Positions 15,772 through 22,622 of a DNA stretch of 26,510 nucleotides are shown in pieces. Position 1 is the first letter of the stretch. The number at the start of each line of letters is the position of its first letter. The DNA is taken from assembly GCA_023461075.1 (NCBI GenBank), contig JAEWNY010000097.1, positions 1 to 26,510 on the forward strand, written 5' to 3'. The notes under the pieces were generated by a model, which was not told the origin of the DNA, searched no databases, and was given only the letters and a program-made list of their open reading frames with translations. Made by a program: the position numbers and the translations under genes. Source of the DNA: Pseudomonadota bacterium. GTDB lineage: Bacteria; Pseudomonadota; Gammaproteobacteria; Xanthomonadales; Xanthomonadaceae.

Positions 15772-16167
15772 ATGAGCGTCGGCATCCTCGTGATCACCCA
15801 CAGCGGCATCGGCCCGGCGCTGCTGGCTTCCGCGCAGCGCGTGCTGCCGCGCCTGCCGCTGGCGGCCGAAGCCTTCGAGGTGCCGTTCGATGCCGACCTC
15901 GACGCATTGCTGCCTGCGGCCAGCGGCGCGCTGCGCAAAGTCGATGGCGGCGATGGCGTGCTGGTGCTGGTCGACATGTACGGCGCCAGCCCCAGCAACC
16001 TGGCCGCGCGCCTCGCGCAACTGGGCACGCCGGTCAAGCGCGTCGCCGGGGCCAATCTGCCGATGCTGCTGCGGGTGATGAATTACCCCGAGCAATCGCT
16101 GGCCGAGCTGCAATCGACCGCCTCGGTCGGCGGCCGCAACGCGGTGATGCTGGACGACCCGGGTTGA
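15772..16167 (+). CDS. PTS mannose/fructose-family EIIA domain protein
   Basis: A stand-alone 131-residue EIIA of the mannose family. MSVGILVITHSGIG carries the phospho-acceptor His10. VLVLVDMYGASPSNLAARL is the second family motif and AGANLPMLLRVMNYPE the third. It would receive phosphate from HPr. No EIIB, EIIC or EIID partner is encoded in the window, so it probably acts as a regulator, as in other proteobacteria with EIIA-Man next to ptsH and ptsI. The ATG is chosen because the conserved strand VGILVITH starts there. The ribosome-binding site is weak. HPr begins 10 bp downstream. Confidence 0.92.
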   Translation: MSVGILVITHSGIGPALLASAQRVLPRLPLAAEAFEVPFDADLDALLPAASGALRKVDGGDGVLVLVDMYGASPSNLAARLAQLGTPVKRVAGANLPMLLRVMNYPEQSLAELQSTASVGGRNAVMLDDPG

Positions 16168-16177
16168 GGGCCGCGCG

Positions 16178-16447
16178 ATGATCGAACGCGAAATCCCCGT
16201 CACCAACAAGCTGGGCCTGCACGCGCGCGCCAGCGCCAAGCTGGTGCAGTTGCTGTCCGGCTATCGCAGCAGCGCCAAGATGTGCGCCAAGGGCCGCGAG
16301 ATCGATGCCAAGAGCATCATGGGCGTGATGATGCTGGCCGCCGGCCAGGGCAGCACCGTGCTGATGCGGATCGACGGCGAGGACGAGGCCGTTGCGATGG
16401 CCGCGGTGATCGACCTGTTCACCCGCAACTTCGACGAGGGCGGCTGA
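16178..16447 (+). CDS. ptsH: Phosphocarrier protein HPr
   Basis: An 89-residue HPr. The catalytic His15 is in NKLGLHARASAKL. The regulatory serine is Ser46 in AKSIMGVMMLAAGQG, the site used by HprK. It passes phosphate from EI to EIIA proteins. Both phosphorylation sites are intact, so cross-talk between metabolic (His) and kinase (Ser) phosphorylation is possible. Its stop shares one base with the start of the EI gene (TGATG). Confidence 0.96.
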   Translation: MIEREIPVTNKLGLHARASAKLVQLLSGYRSSAKMCAKGREIDAKSIMGVMMLAAGQGSTVLMRIDGEDEAVAMAAVIDLFTRNFDEGG

Positions 16448-18174
16448 TGCGTCGCGATCTTTCCGGCATCGGCGCATCGCGCGGCGCGGCGCTCGGGCGC
16501 GCGCGGGTGCGACTGCCGCATGCGCTGGAGGTGGAACAGGAGTTCATCGGCGAAGACCAGGTCGAGGGCGAGATCGACCGCGTCCATCGGGCCATCGAGC
16601 ACGTGCGCGGCGAGATGCATGTGCTGCGCGAACGCCTGCACGGCGCGCTGGCGCAGGAGGTTGGCGAGTTCCTCGACCTGCACGCGCTGCTGCTGGACGA
16701 CCCGGAGCTGCTGCAGGGTCTGGACGACTACATCCGCCACAAGCGCTACACCGCCGATTACGCGCTGCGCAAGCAACGCGATCGCATCGCCCATGTCTTC
16801 CTGGGCATGGACGATGCCTACCTGCGCAGCCGCATCGACGACATCGACCAGGTGATCGGGCGCATCCACGCCGCCCTTCACCAGCGCGAGGCCGAACTGC
16901 AGGGCGTGGCCGGCGACATCCTCGTCACCGATGCGATCGCCCCGGCGGAAGTTGCGCAACTGCAGGCGCAGGGCGTACTGGCGGTGGTGACCACGACCGG
17001 CAGCGCGCTCTCGCACAGCGCCATCCTCGCGCGCAGCCTGCACCTGCCGCTGGTGGTCGGCGCGACGCTGGCCCTGCAATCGCTCAACGATGGTGATGTC
17101 ATCGTGGTCGATGGCGGCGAAGGCATCGTCATCCGCGAACCCGATGCCGCCGACCTCAAGGCCCACCGCCAGCGCGTCGAGGCCTACAAGCGCGAACACA
17201 AGCAGCTCAATCGCCTGCGCCGGGAGCCGACCCGCAGCCGCGACGGCATAGACATCAAGCTGTGGGCGAATGCCGAATCGCGCGAGGACGTGGCCGAGGC
17301 CCATGCGCTCGGGGCTGCCGGCATCGGCCTGTACCGCACCGAGTTCCTGTTCCTCGGCACGCACGAATTGCCGGACGAAGACACCCAGTTCCGCGCCTAT
17401 CGCGACCTGGTGCTCGGGCTGACCGGACGCACCGCGACCATCCGCACGCTCGACCTTGGCGCCGACAAGGCCGATGACACCGGCCTTGCGCTGCGCAACG
17501 AGGACAACCCGGCGCTGGGTTTGCGCGGCATACGACTGTCGATGTCGCGGCGCGAGGTGTTCCGCACCCAGTTGCGCGCGATGCTGCGTGCCTCCGCATA
17601 CGGGCCGCTGCGGGTGCTGCTGCCGATGATCAGCGGGCGCGAGGAAATCCGCGCCGCGCGCGCATTGATCGAAGAGGTCGCCGCCGAACTGCGCGGGCAA
17701 GGCCATGCCATCGCCGGCACGTTGCCGCTGGGCGCGATGATCGAGGTGCCCTCGGCCGCGATCGCGCTGACCGGCTTCATCCGCGAGGTCGACTTCCTCT
17801 CGATCGGTACCAACGACCTGGTGCAATACCTGCTGGCCGCCGACCGCAACAACGAATTCCTCGGCGAGTTGTATTCACCGCTGCATCCGGCCCTGCTGCG
17901 CCTGCTGCACGATGTGATCCGCACCGGAAAGCGGCACGGCAAGCCTGTCGCGGTCTGCGGCGAAATGGCCGGCGATGCGCGCTTCACCCCGCTGCTGCTG
18001 GCACTGGGGCTGGAGGAATTCAGCCTGCATCCCGGCACCCTGCTGGAAGTGCGCCGGGCGATCCGTGCCGCCGATCTCGGCGCCTTGCGCGATCATGCTC
18101 GCAGCCTGCTGCGGGCGGGTGATCGCGCCGGCATCGTGCGCTGGCTGGAAGCCAATACACCCGCCTCCTCCTGA
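16447..18174 (+). CDS. ptsI: PEP-protein phosphotransferase (enzyme I)
   Basis: EI autophosphorylates with PEP and hands phosphate to HPr. ATG 16447 gives 575 residues, the standard EI length. There is no N-terminal GAF domain, so by architecture it is not PtsP. It has an HPr-binding helical domain (about 30-145), a swivelling His domain with His190 (LSHSAILARSLHLP), and a PEP-binding barrel with RTEFLF (297-302), DLGADK (336-341), GAMIEVPS, IGTNDLVQY and catalytic Cys504 in AVCGEMAGD. Both catalytic residues align with E. coli His189 and Cys502. The residues just before the active His are unusual (GSALSH, where E. coli has GGRTSH). The start overlaps ptsH by one base. Confidence 0.95.
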   Translation: MRRDLSGIGASRGAALGRARVRLPHALEVEQEFIGEDQVEGEIDRVHRAIEHVRGEMHVLRERLHGALAQEVGEFLDLHALLLDDPELLQGLDDYIRHKRYTADYALRKQRDRIAHVFLGMDDAYLRSRIDDIDQVIGRIHAALHQREAELQGVAGDILVTDAIAPAEVAQLQAQGVLAVVTTTGSALSHSAILARSLHLPLVVGATLALQSLNDGDVIVVDGGEGIVIREPDAADLKAHRQRVEAYKREHKQLNRLRREPTRSRDGIDIKLWANAESREDVAEAHALGAAGIGLYRTEFLFLGTHELPDEDTQFRAYRDLVLGLTGRTATIRTLDLGADKADDTGLALRNEDNPALGLRGIRLSMSRREVFRTQLRAMLRASAYGPLRVLLPMISGREEIRAARALIEEVAAELRGQGHAIAGTLPLGAMIEVPSAAIALTGFIREVDFLSIGTNDLVQYLLAADRNNEFLGELYSPLHPALLRLLHDVIRTGKRHGKPVAVCGEMAGDARFTPLLLALGLEEFSLHPGTLLEVRRAIRAADLGALRDHARSLLRAGDRAGIVRWLEANTPASS

Positions 18175-18204
18175 CCGGGGTTTCCCTGCATCCGGATCAC
18201 GGGC

Positions 18205-18210
18205 GATAAT
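18205..18210 (+). promoter_or_regulatory. -10-like box before mgtE
   Basis: GATAAT (5 of 6 to TATAAT) in the 131-bp gap between ptsI and mgtE, with only a weak TTTCCC at -35 distance. The rest of the gap shows no recognisable riboswitch, only a GCCTGCAGGC palindrome at 18242-18251. Confidence 0.3.
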
Positions 18211-18305
18211 GCCGGCATCATGAACGCCTGATCCCCGTCGTGCCTGCAGGCGCGACATCGCCCTGCAGCCGCGCACCGCACGGCCGCGCCATCCGGAACC
18301 GTGCC

Positions 18306-19667
18306 ATGGCCGAAGCCATCCGCCACGACAAGACCGTGCGCCAGCTGCGCCTGCTATCGGACGCGCTCGACAGCGGCCGGCTGGGCCCGGTGCGGCGGAT
18401 GGTCAACACGCTCTCCGCGGCGGAGATCGGCAACCTTCTGGAATCGCTGCCGCCACCCAAGCGCAGCGTGGTCTGGGGCCTGGTCGATCCGGCGGACGAC
18501 GGCGAGGTGCTGGTGCATGTCGGCGACGAGGTGCGCGAAAGCCTGATCGCCGAGATGGACGACGACGAACTGGTCGCCGCGGTCGAGGACCTCGACATCG
18601 ACGATCTTGCCGATCTGGTCGAAGACCTGCCGGGCACGGTGATCGATGAACTGCTGAAGTCGATGGACCGCGACAACCGCGAGCGCCTGGAGCAGGTGCT
18701 GTCCTACGACGAGGACACCGCCGGTCGTTTGATGAACCCGGAAGTGGTGACCGTGCGCGCCGATACCACCATCGACGTGGTTCTGCGCTACCTGCGCCTG
18801 CGCGGCGAACTGCCGGAGAACACCGACCACCTGTACGTGGTCAACAAGCGCCACCAGTTGATGGGCTGGGTCGCGCTGCAGGACCTGGTCACCCACGAGT
18901 CCGGCACCCCCGTCAACCAGCTGATCGATGACGAACTGGAATCGATCCACGTCGAGGATTCCGCCGACGAGGTCGCACGCCGCTTCTCCGACAACGACTG
19001 GGTCTCCGCGCCGGTGGTCGATGACGGCAATGTGCTGCTTGGCCGCATCACGGTCGACGACGTGATCGACATCATCCGCGAACAGGGCGAACACCAGGCA
19101 CTGTCGGCGGCCGGCCTGGACGAGGAGGAAGACCTGTTCTCGCCGGTGCCGCGCGCGGTGCGCGGCCGCGTGGTCTGGCTCGGCATCAACCTGTGCACGG
19201 CGTTCCTGGCCGCCAGCGTGATCGGCCGGTTCGAGGGCACCATCCAGCACATCGTCGCGCTGGCGGTGTTGATGCCGATCGTCGCCGGCATCGGTGGCAA
19301 TGCCGCGGTGCAGGTGCTCACCCTGATGGTGCGTGGCCTGGCGCTGGGCCAGGTCGGCGGCAGCAACGCGCGCATCCTGCTGTGGAAAGAAGTGCGGGTG
19401 GCGCTGATCAACGGCCTGTTGATCGGCAGCCTGGTCGGCCTGGTCGCCTTGGTGTGGTTCCGCGAGTGGGAATTGTCGCTGGTGATCGCCGCCGCGCTGG
19501 TCATCAATTTCAGTTGTGCCGCGCTGGCCGGCGTACTGGTGCCGCTGCTGCTCAAGCGCATGCGCATCGATCCGGCGGTCGCCGGCACCGTGGTGGTCAC
19601 CGCGGTCACCGACGTGATGGGCTTCCTCAGCTTCCTGGGCCTCGCCACGCTGTTCCTGCTGCATTGA
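18306..19667 (+). CDS. mgtE: Magnesium transporter MgtE
   Basis: A 453-residue Mg2+ channel of the inner membrane. It has an N-terminal MgtE_N superhelical domain rich in Asp and Glu (about 10-130, with DDDELVAAVEDLDIDDLADLVEDLP), two CBS domains (about 140-260, including HLYVVNKRHQLMGWVAL and GNVLLGRITVDDVIDII), and five membrane helices in the last 170 residues (WLGINLCTAFLAASVIGRFE, then a PIVAGIGGNAAVQVLTLMVRGLA pore segment). In the family the cytosolic domains sense Mg2+ and close the pore. ATG 18306 (MAEAIRHDKTVRQLRLL) fits family length; an in-frame extension upstream lacks conserved sequence. It follows the PTS genes after 131 bp and overlaps the next gene by 4 bp if that gene uses TTG. 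Confidence 0.94.
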   Translation: MAEAIRHDKTVRQLRLLSDALDSGRLGPVRRMVNTLSAAEIGNLLESLPPPKRSVVWGLVDPADDGEVLVHVGDEVRESLIAEMDDDELVAAVEDLDIDDLADLVEDLPGTVIDELLKSMDRDNRERLEQVLSYDEDTAGRLMNPEVVTVRADTTIDVVLRYLRLRGELPENTDHLYVVNKRHQLMGWVALQDLVTHESGTPVNQLIDDELESIHVEDSADEVARRFSDNDWVSAPVVDDGNVLLGRITVDDVIDIIREQGEHQALSAAGLDEEEDLFSPVPRAVRGRVVWLGINLCTAFLAASVIGRFEGTIQHIVALAVLMPIVAGIGGNAAVQVLTLMVRGLALGQVGGSNARILLWKEVRVALINGLLIGSLVGLVALVWFREWELSLVIAAALVINFSCAALAGVLVPLLLKRMRIDPAVAGTVVVTAVTDVMGFLSFLGLATLFLLH

Positions 19668-20914
19668 ACGACGCGCCCGGCATTGCTTTGAGCCTGCCCG
19701 GCATCGCGGTCATCGGTGGCGGCCCGGCAGGCTTGATGGCGGCCGAAACCATTCGCGCCGCCGGCATCGAAGTGGATGTGTTCGATGCGATGGGATCGGT
19801 CGGACGCAAGTTCCTGATCGCCGGCAAGGGCGGGCTCAATCTCACCCATTCCGAAGCCAGGCCCGCGTTCGACACTCGCTATCGCGAACGTGCCCGCGAA
19901 GTCGGCGCGTGGTTGGACGAGTTCGATGCCGATGCGTTGCGCGAATGGGCGCGCGGATTCGGCATCGAGACCTATGTCGGCAGCTCCGGCCGTGTATTCC
20001 CGATGGACCGCAAAGCGGCGCCTCTGCTGCGCGGATGGGTGCGGCGATTGCGCGAATCGGGCGTGCGCTTCCACCTGCGGCATCGCTGGCTTGGATGGGA
20101 TGGCGATGGCCGGCTGCGCTTCGACACGCCTGCGGGCGCGTCCTGCCTGCATGCCGGCGCAACCATACTTGCGCTCGGCGGTGGCAGTTGGCCGCAACTC
20201 GGCAGCGATGGCGCATGGGTCGGCGCGATGAGCGAAGCCGGCATCGACATCGCACCCTTGCGGCCGTCGAACTGCGGTTTCGATGTCGGCTGGAGCGCGC
20301 ATCTCGCGCAACGATTCGCCGGCGCCCCGTTGAAGCCGGTCATCGCCCGTTGGCACGATGCCGAGGGCCGCGAACATGCACTGCAGGGCGAATGCGTGCT
20401 GACCGAAACCGGCATCGAAGGCAGCGTGATCTATGCGATCAGCGCCAACCTGCGCGAGACGATCACGCGCGATGGCAGCGCGATGTTGCATCTGGATCTA
20501 GCGCCCGGGCGCGATGTCACGCGCCTGTGCGAAGCGTTGTCGATGCCGCGCGGCAAGCGCAGCCTGGGCGAATGGCTGCGAAGGCAAGCTGCACTGGATG
20601 CGGCGAAGGCAGTATTGGTGTTCGAAGTGCTCGGAAGCGACGCCGGCAACGACATCGACCGACTGGCATCAACCATCAAGCGCCTGCCATTGCGTCTACT
20701 GCGGCCACGCCCGATCAGCGAAGCCATCAGCAGCGCCGGCGGCGTGCGACTCGGAGCGCTCGACGATGCACTGATGCTGCGCGCGATGCCCGGCGTGTTC
20801 TGCGCCGGCGAGATGCTGGACTGGGAAGCACCGACCGGCGGCTACCTGTTGCAGGCATGCTTCGCCAGCGGGCTGCGCGCGGGACGCGGCGCGGTGGCGT
20901 GGATGCAACGTTAA
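19664..20914 (+). CDS. BaiN/HI0933-like FAD-dependent flavoprotein (PP_4765 type)
   Basis: A flavoprotein of about 416 residues. It has an N-terminal FAD-binding Rossmann motif (IAVIGGGPAGLMAAE), the family block VGRKFLIAGKGGLNLTHSE, the TYVGSSGRVFPMDRKA segment, a second nucleotide-binding ILALGGGSWPQLGSDG block, and a C-terminal FAD motif (GVFCAGEMLDWEAPTGGYLLQAC). These fit the aminoacetone oxidase/BaiN-like family, in which most members have no known substrate. No ATG or GTG precedes the Rossmann motif. TTG 19664 (overlapping the mgtE stop by 4 bp, TTGA) or TTG 19688 must start the protein, and neither has a good ribosome-binding site. Codon use in the last third is slightly less GC-biased than the neighbours. 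Confidence 0.82.
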   Translation: MNDAPGIALSLPGIAVIGGGPAGLMAAETIRAAGIEVDVFDAMGSVGRKFLIAGKGGLNLTHSEARPAFDTRYRERAREVGAWLDEFDADALREWARGFGIETYVGSSGRVFPMDRKAAPLLRGWVRRLRESGVRFHLRHRWLGWDGDGRLRFDTPAGASCLHAGATILALGGGSWPQLGSDGAWVGAMSEAGIDIAPLRPSNCGFDVGWSAHLAQRFAGAPLKPVIARWHDAEGREHALQGECVLTETGIEGSVIYAISANLRETITRDGSAMLHLDLAPGRDVTRLCEALSMPRGKRSLGEWLRRQAALDAAKAVLVFEVLGSDAGNDIDRLASTIKRLPLRLLRPRPISEAISSAGGVRLGALDDALMLRAMPGVFCAGEMLDWEAPTGGYLLQACFASGLRAGRGAVAWMQR

Positions 20915-20918
20915 CGCC

Positions 20919-20982
20919 ATGCGCGAGGGCCGGCAGTCCATCACCCGGAATGCATCAGAACAAGGATGGTGGGCCGTGATGG
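20919..20982. repeat. 64-bp direct repeat, copy 1 (with tRNA-Lys tail fragment)
   Basis: Identical over 64 bp to 21039-21102, offset 120 bp. Its last 16 bp (20967-20982) equal the final 16 nt of the tRNA-Lys gene, encoded CCA included, but the rest of the tRNA is missing here. It begins 5 bp after the flavoprotein stop codon. Confidence 0.95.
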
Positions 20983-20997
20983 GCAATGAGGCGCGCT

Positions 20998-21016
20998 CGC
21001 GAACCACTGGTTCGCG
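20998..21016. repeat. Perfect palindromic hairpin between the direct repeats
   Basis: CGCGAACCA and TGGTTCGCG flank a single C, a 9-bp inverted repeat (a 3-nt loop if folded as RNA). It is the main feature of the 56-bp spacer (20983-21038). It lies downstream of tRNA-Lys on the minus strand and might help end or process that transcript, but there is no T-tract. Confidence 0.6.
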
Positions 21017-21038
21017 CGCCGAAGAGCGCCCGAGCGCG

Positions 21039-21102
21039 ATGCGCGAGGGCCGGCAGTCCATCACCCGGAATGCATCAGAACAAGGATGGTGGGCCGTGAT
21101 GG
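21039..21102. repeat. 64-bp direct repeat, copy 2 (overlaps the tRNA-Lys 3' end)
   Basis: Exact copy of 20919-20982. Positions 21087-21102 are the real 3' end of the tRNA-Lys gene (3' part of the T stem, acceptor 3' strand, discriminator A and CCA). The other 48 bp are the tRNA trailer. Confidence 0.95.
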
Positions 21103-21162
21103 ACTCGAACCATCGACCAATTGATTAAAAGTCAACTGCTCTACCAACTGAGCTAACGGCCC
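21087..21162 (-). tRNA. tRNA-Lys (anticodon UUU)
   Basis: A full 76-nt cloverleaf with encoded CCA. The acceptor GGGCCGT pairs with ACGGCCC; the D stem is GCTC/GAGC with the AGTTGGTA loop; the anticodon stem GTTGA/TCAAT encloses the loop CTTTTAA (anticodon TTT); the variable region is TGGTC; the T stem GATGG/CCATC encloses TTCGAGT; the discriminator is A. It lies 41 bp after queC on the same strand. Confidence 0.98.
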
Positions 21163-21200
21163 ACGTGTCTTGCGACGCCCGGCATTGCACCGGGACGCGC

Positions 21201-21206
21201 ATTCTA
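21201..21206 (-). promoter_or_regulatory. -10-like box for tRNA-Lys
   Basis: On the minus strand TAGAAT (5 of 6 to TATAAT) overlaps the TAG stop of queC and would start transcription about 30 nt before the tRNA. No good -35 is seen at normal spacing. Between the box and the tRNA lies a short CCCGG/CCGGG inverted repeat. Confidence 0.35.
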
Positions 21207-21923
21207 ACCGATGTCAGGGAATCCGATGTAGCGCGTGTTGTCGGCGATGCCGGCCTCGGCGAATCCCTGCGCGCGCAGGCGGCAGGCATCGCAATGGCCA
21301 CAGGCGCGCCCTGCTTCGTCAGCCTGGTAGCAACTCACGGTCTCGGCGAAATCCACGCCGAGTGCCACGCCCTCGCGCACGATCGCGTCCTTGCCCATCG
21401 TCATCAATGGCGCATGGATGCGGATGCCGGCGCCTTCCACGCCCGCCTTCGTCGCCAGGTTGGCCAGTCGCTCGAACGCTTCGATGAAGGCCGGGCGGCA
21501 ATCCGGATAACCCGAGTAGTCCACCGCGTTGACGCCGCAGAAGATGTCGTTCGCGCCCAGCACTTCGGCCCAGCCCAAGGCGACCGACAGCATGATGGTG
21601 TTGCGCGCCGGCACGTAGGTCGATGGGATCGCATCGCCACCGAGTTCGTGACCGTCGTCATCGGTGGGAACCGTGATCGTCTCGTCGGTCAACGCCGAGC
21701 CGCCGATGCTGCGCAGGTCGACATCGACCACCTTGTGCTGCGTGGCGCCGGTCATCGCCGCCACCCGAGCCGCCGCAGCAAGTTCAGAGGCATGGCGCTG
21801 CCCGTAAGCGACGCTGAGCGCGCGTACCTCGAAGCCTTGCGCGCGCGCGATCGCCGCGACCACGGCGGAATCCATCCCGCCCGACACAAGCACCACCGCA
21901 CGCTTCGGAATCGTCATGCTCAT
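21204..21923 (-). CDS. queC: 7-cyano-7-deazaguanine synthase
   Basis: Converts 7-carboxy-7-deazaguanine to preQ0 with ATP and ammonia, on the queuosine pathway. The 239-residue product has the PP-loop SGGMDS (14-19), AYGQRHASEL, STYVPARNTIMLS, CGVNAVDYSGYPDCRP, and four zinc-ligand cysteines near the C terminus (SCYQADEAGRACGHCDAC). The start at 21923 is chosen because it forms an ATGA overlap with the queE stop; an ATG at 21944 would add 7 poorly conserved residues. It acts directly after QueE in the pathway. Confidence 0.96.
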   Translation of the reverse strand: MSMTIPKRAVVLVSGGMDSAVVAAIARAQGFEVRALSVAYGQRHASELAAAARVAAMTGATQHKVVDVDLRSIGGSALTDETITVPTDDDGHELGGDAIPSTYVPARNTIMLSVALGWAEVLGANDIFCGVNAVDYSGYPDCRPAFIEAFERLANLATKAGVEGAGIRIHAPLMTMGKDAIVREGVALGVDFAETVSCYQADEAGRACGHCDACRLRAQGFAEAGIADNTRYIGFPDIG

Positions 21924-22594
21924 CGGCCCTGCTCCTCGCCCCATAGCTGCTTGTGCAACTGCATCTGGAAACGCACGGGCAGGCGATCGGCGACGATCCA
22001 GTCGGCCAGTTCGCGCAGCTTGACTTGCATGTAACTGGGCGAGAACAGCACTTCGCAGCGTTCATCGAGGCGATGTTCGGCCAGCACATCCTTGGCCCAG
22101 TCGTAGTCGGCGCGCGAGCAGATCACGAACTTGACCTGGTCGCGGGCGTTGAGCAGCGGCAGGTTGTCCCACAGGTTGCGCGCGACTTCGCCCGAGCCCG
22201 GCGTCTTGATGTCGACGACGCGGCTGACCCGCGCATCGACCTCGCCGATGTCGATGGCGCCGGAGGTTTCCAGCGAGACGTCGAAGCCGGCATCGCACAG
22301 TTTCTGCAGCAGCGCGATGCAGCGCTTCTGCGCCAGCGGCTCGCCGCCGGTGACGCAGACGTGGCGCACGCCATGTGATTGCACTTCATCGACGATGGCA
22401 TCGATGTCGCGCCATTCACCACCGTGGAAGGCGTAGGCGGTATCGCAATAGCCGCAGCGCAGCGGGCAGCCGGTCAGCCGCACGAACACGGTCGGCCAGC
22501 CGGCCGCGCGGGCCTCGCCCTGAAGCGAGCAGAAGATTTCGGTGATGCGCAGGCGTTCCGCGCCGGCCGGCGCGGAAGTCACGGGAGAGTTCAT
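21920..22594 (-). CDS. queE: 7-carboxy-7-deazaguanine synthase
   Basis: A radical-SAM enzyme converting 6-carboxytetrahydropterin to 7-carboxy-7-deazaguanine. The 224-residue protein has the [4Fe-4S] motif CPLRCGYC (Cys43, Cys47, Cys50), an upstream EIFCSLQGEA substrate loop, TGGEP (82-86), an SLETSG strand and VDIKTPGSGE. The C-terminal VLFSP/MQVKLRELADWI matches the family. It overlaps queC by 4 bp and follows cpoB after 28 bp, so it may be transcribed with the tol-pal genes. Confidence 0.95.
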   Translation of the reverse strand: MNSPVTSAPAGAERLRITEIFCSLQGEARAAGWPTVFVRLTGCPLRCGYCDTAYAFHGGEWRDIDAIVDEVQSHGVRHVCVTGGEPLAQKRCIALLQKLCDAGFDVSLETSGAIDIGEVDARVSRVVDIKTPGSGEVARNLWDNLPLLNARDQVKFVICSRADYDWAKDVLAEHRLDERCEVLFSPSYMQVKLRELADWIVADRLPVRFQMQLHKQLWGEEQGR

Positions 22595-22622
22595 GCGGTG
22601 ATTTTACCGCGATGCGACAGGC

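Noticed and set aside
18175..18305. Mg2+ riboswitch upstream of mgtE
   Set aside because: The gap is only 131 bp and I see none of the paired elements expected of an M-box, only a short GCCTGCAGGC palindrome.
20983..21038. Spacer between the direct repeats as a small mobile element
   Set aside because: Only 56 bp, with no terminal inverted repeats or coding capacity; it holds just a 9-bp palindrome.
20919..21128. A 69-codon plus-strand open frame containing a repeated 21-residue block
   Set aside because: It is antisense to tRNA-Lys and its internal repetition comes from the 64-bp DNA repeat. The WWAVMDSNHRP-type ending is a familiar artefact of translating across tRNA genes in high-GC genomes.
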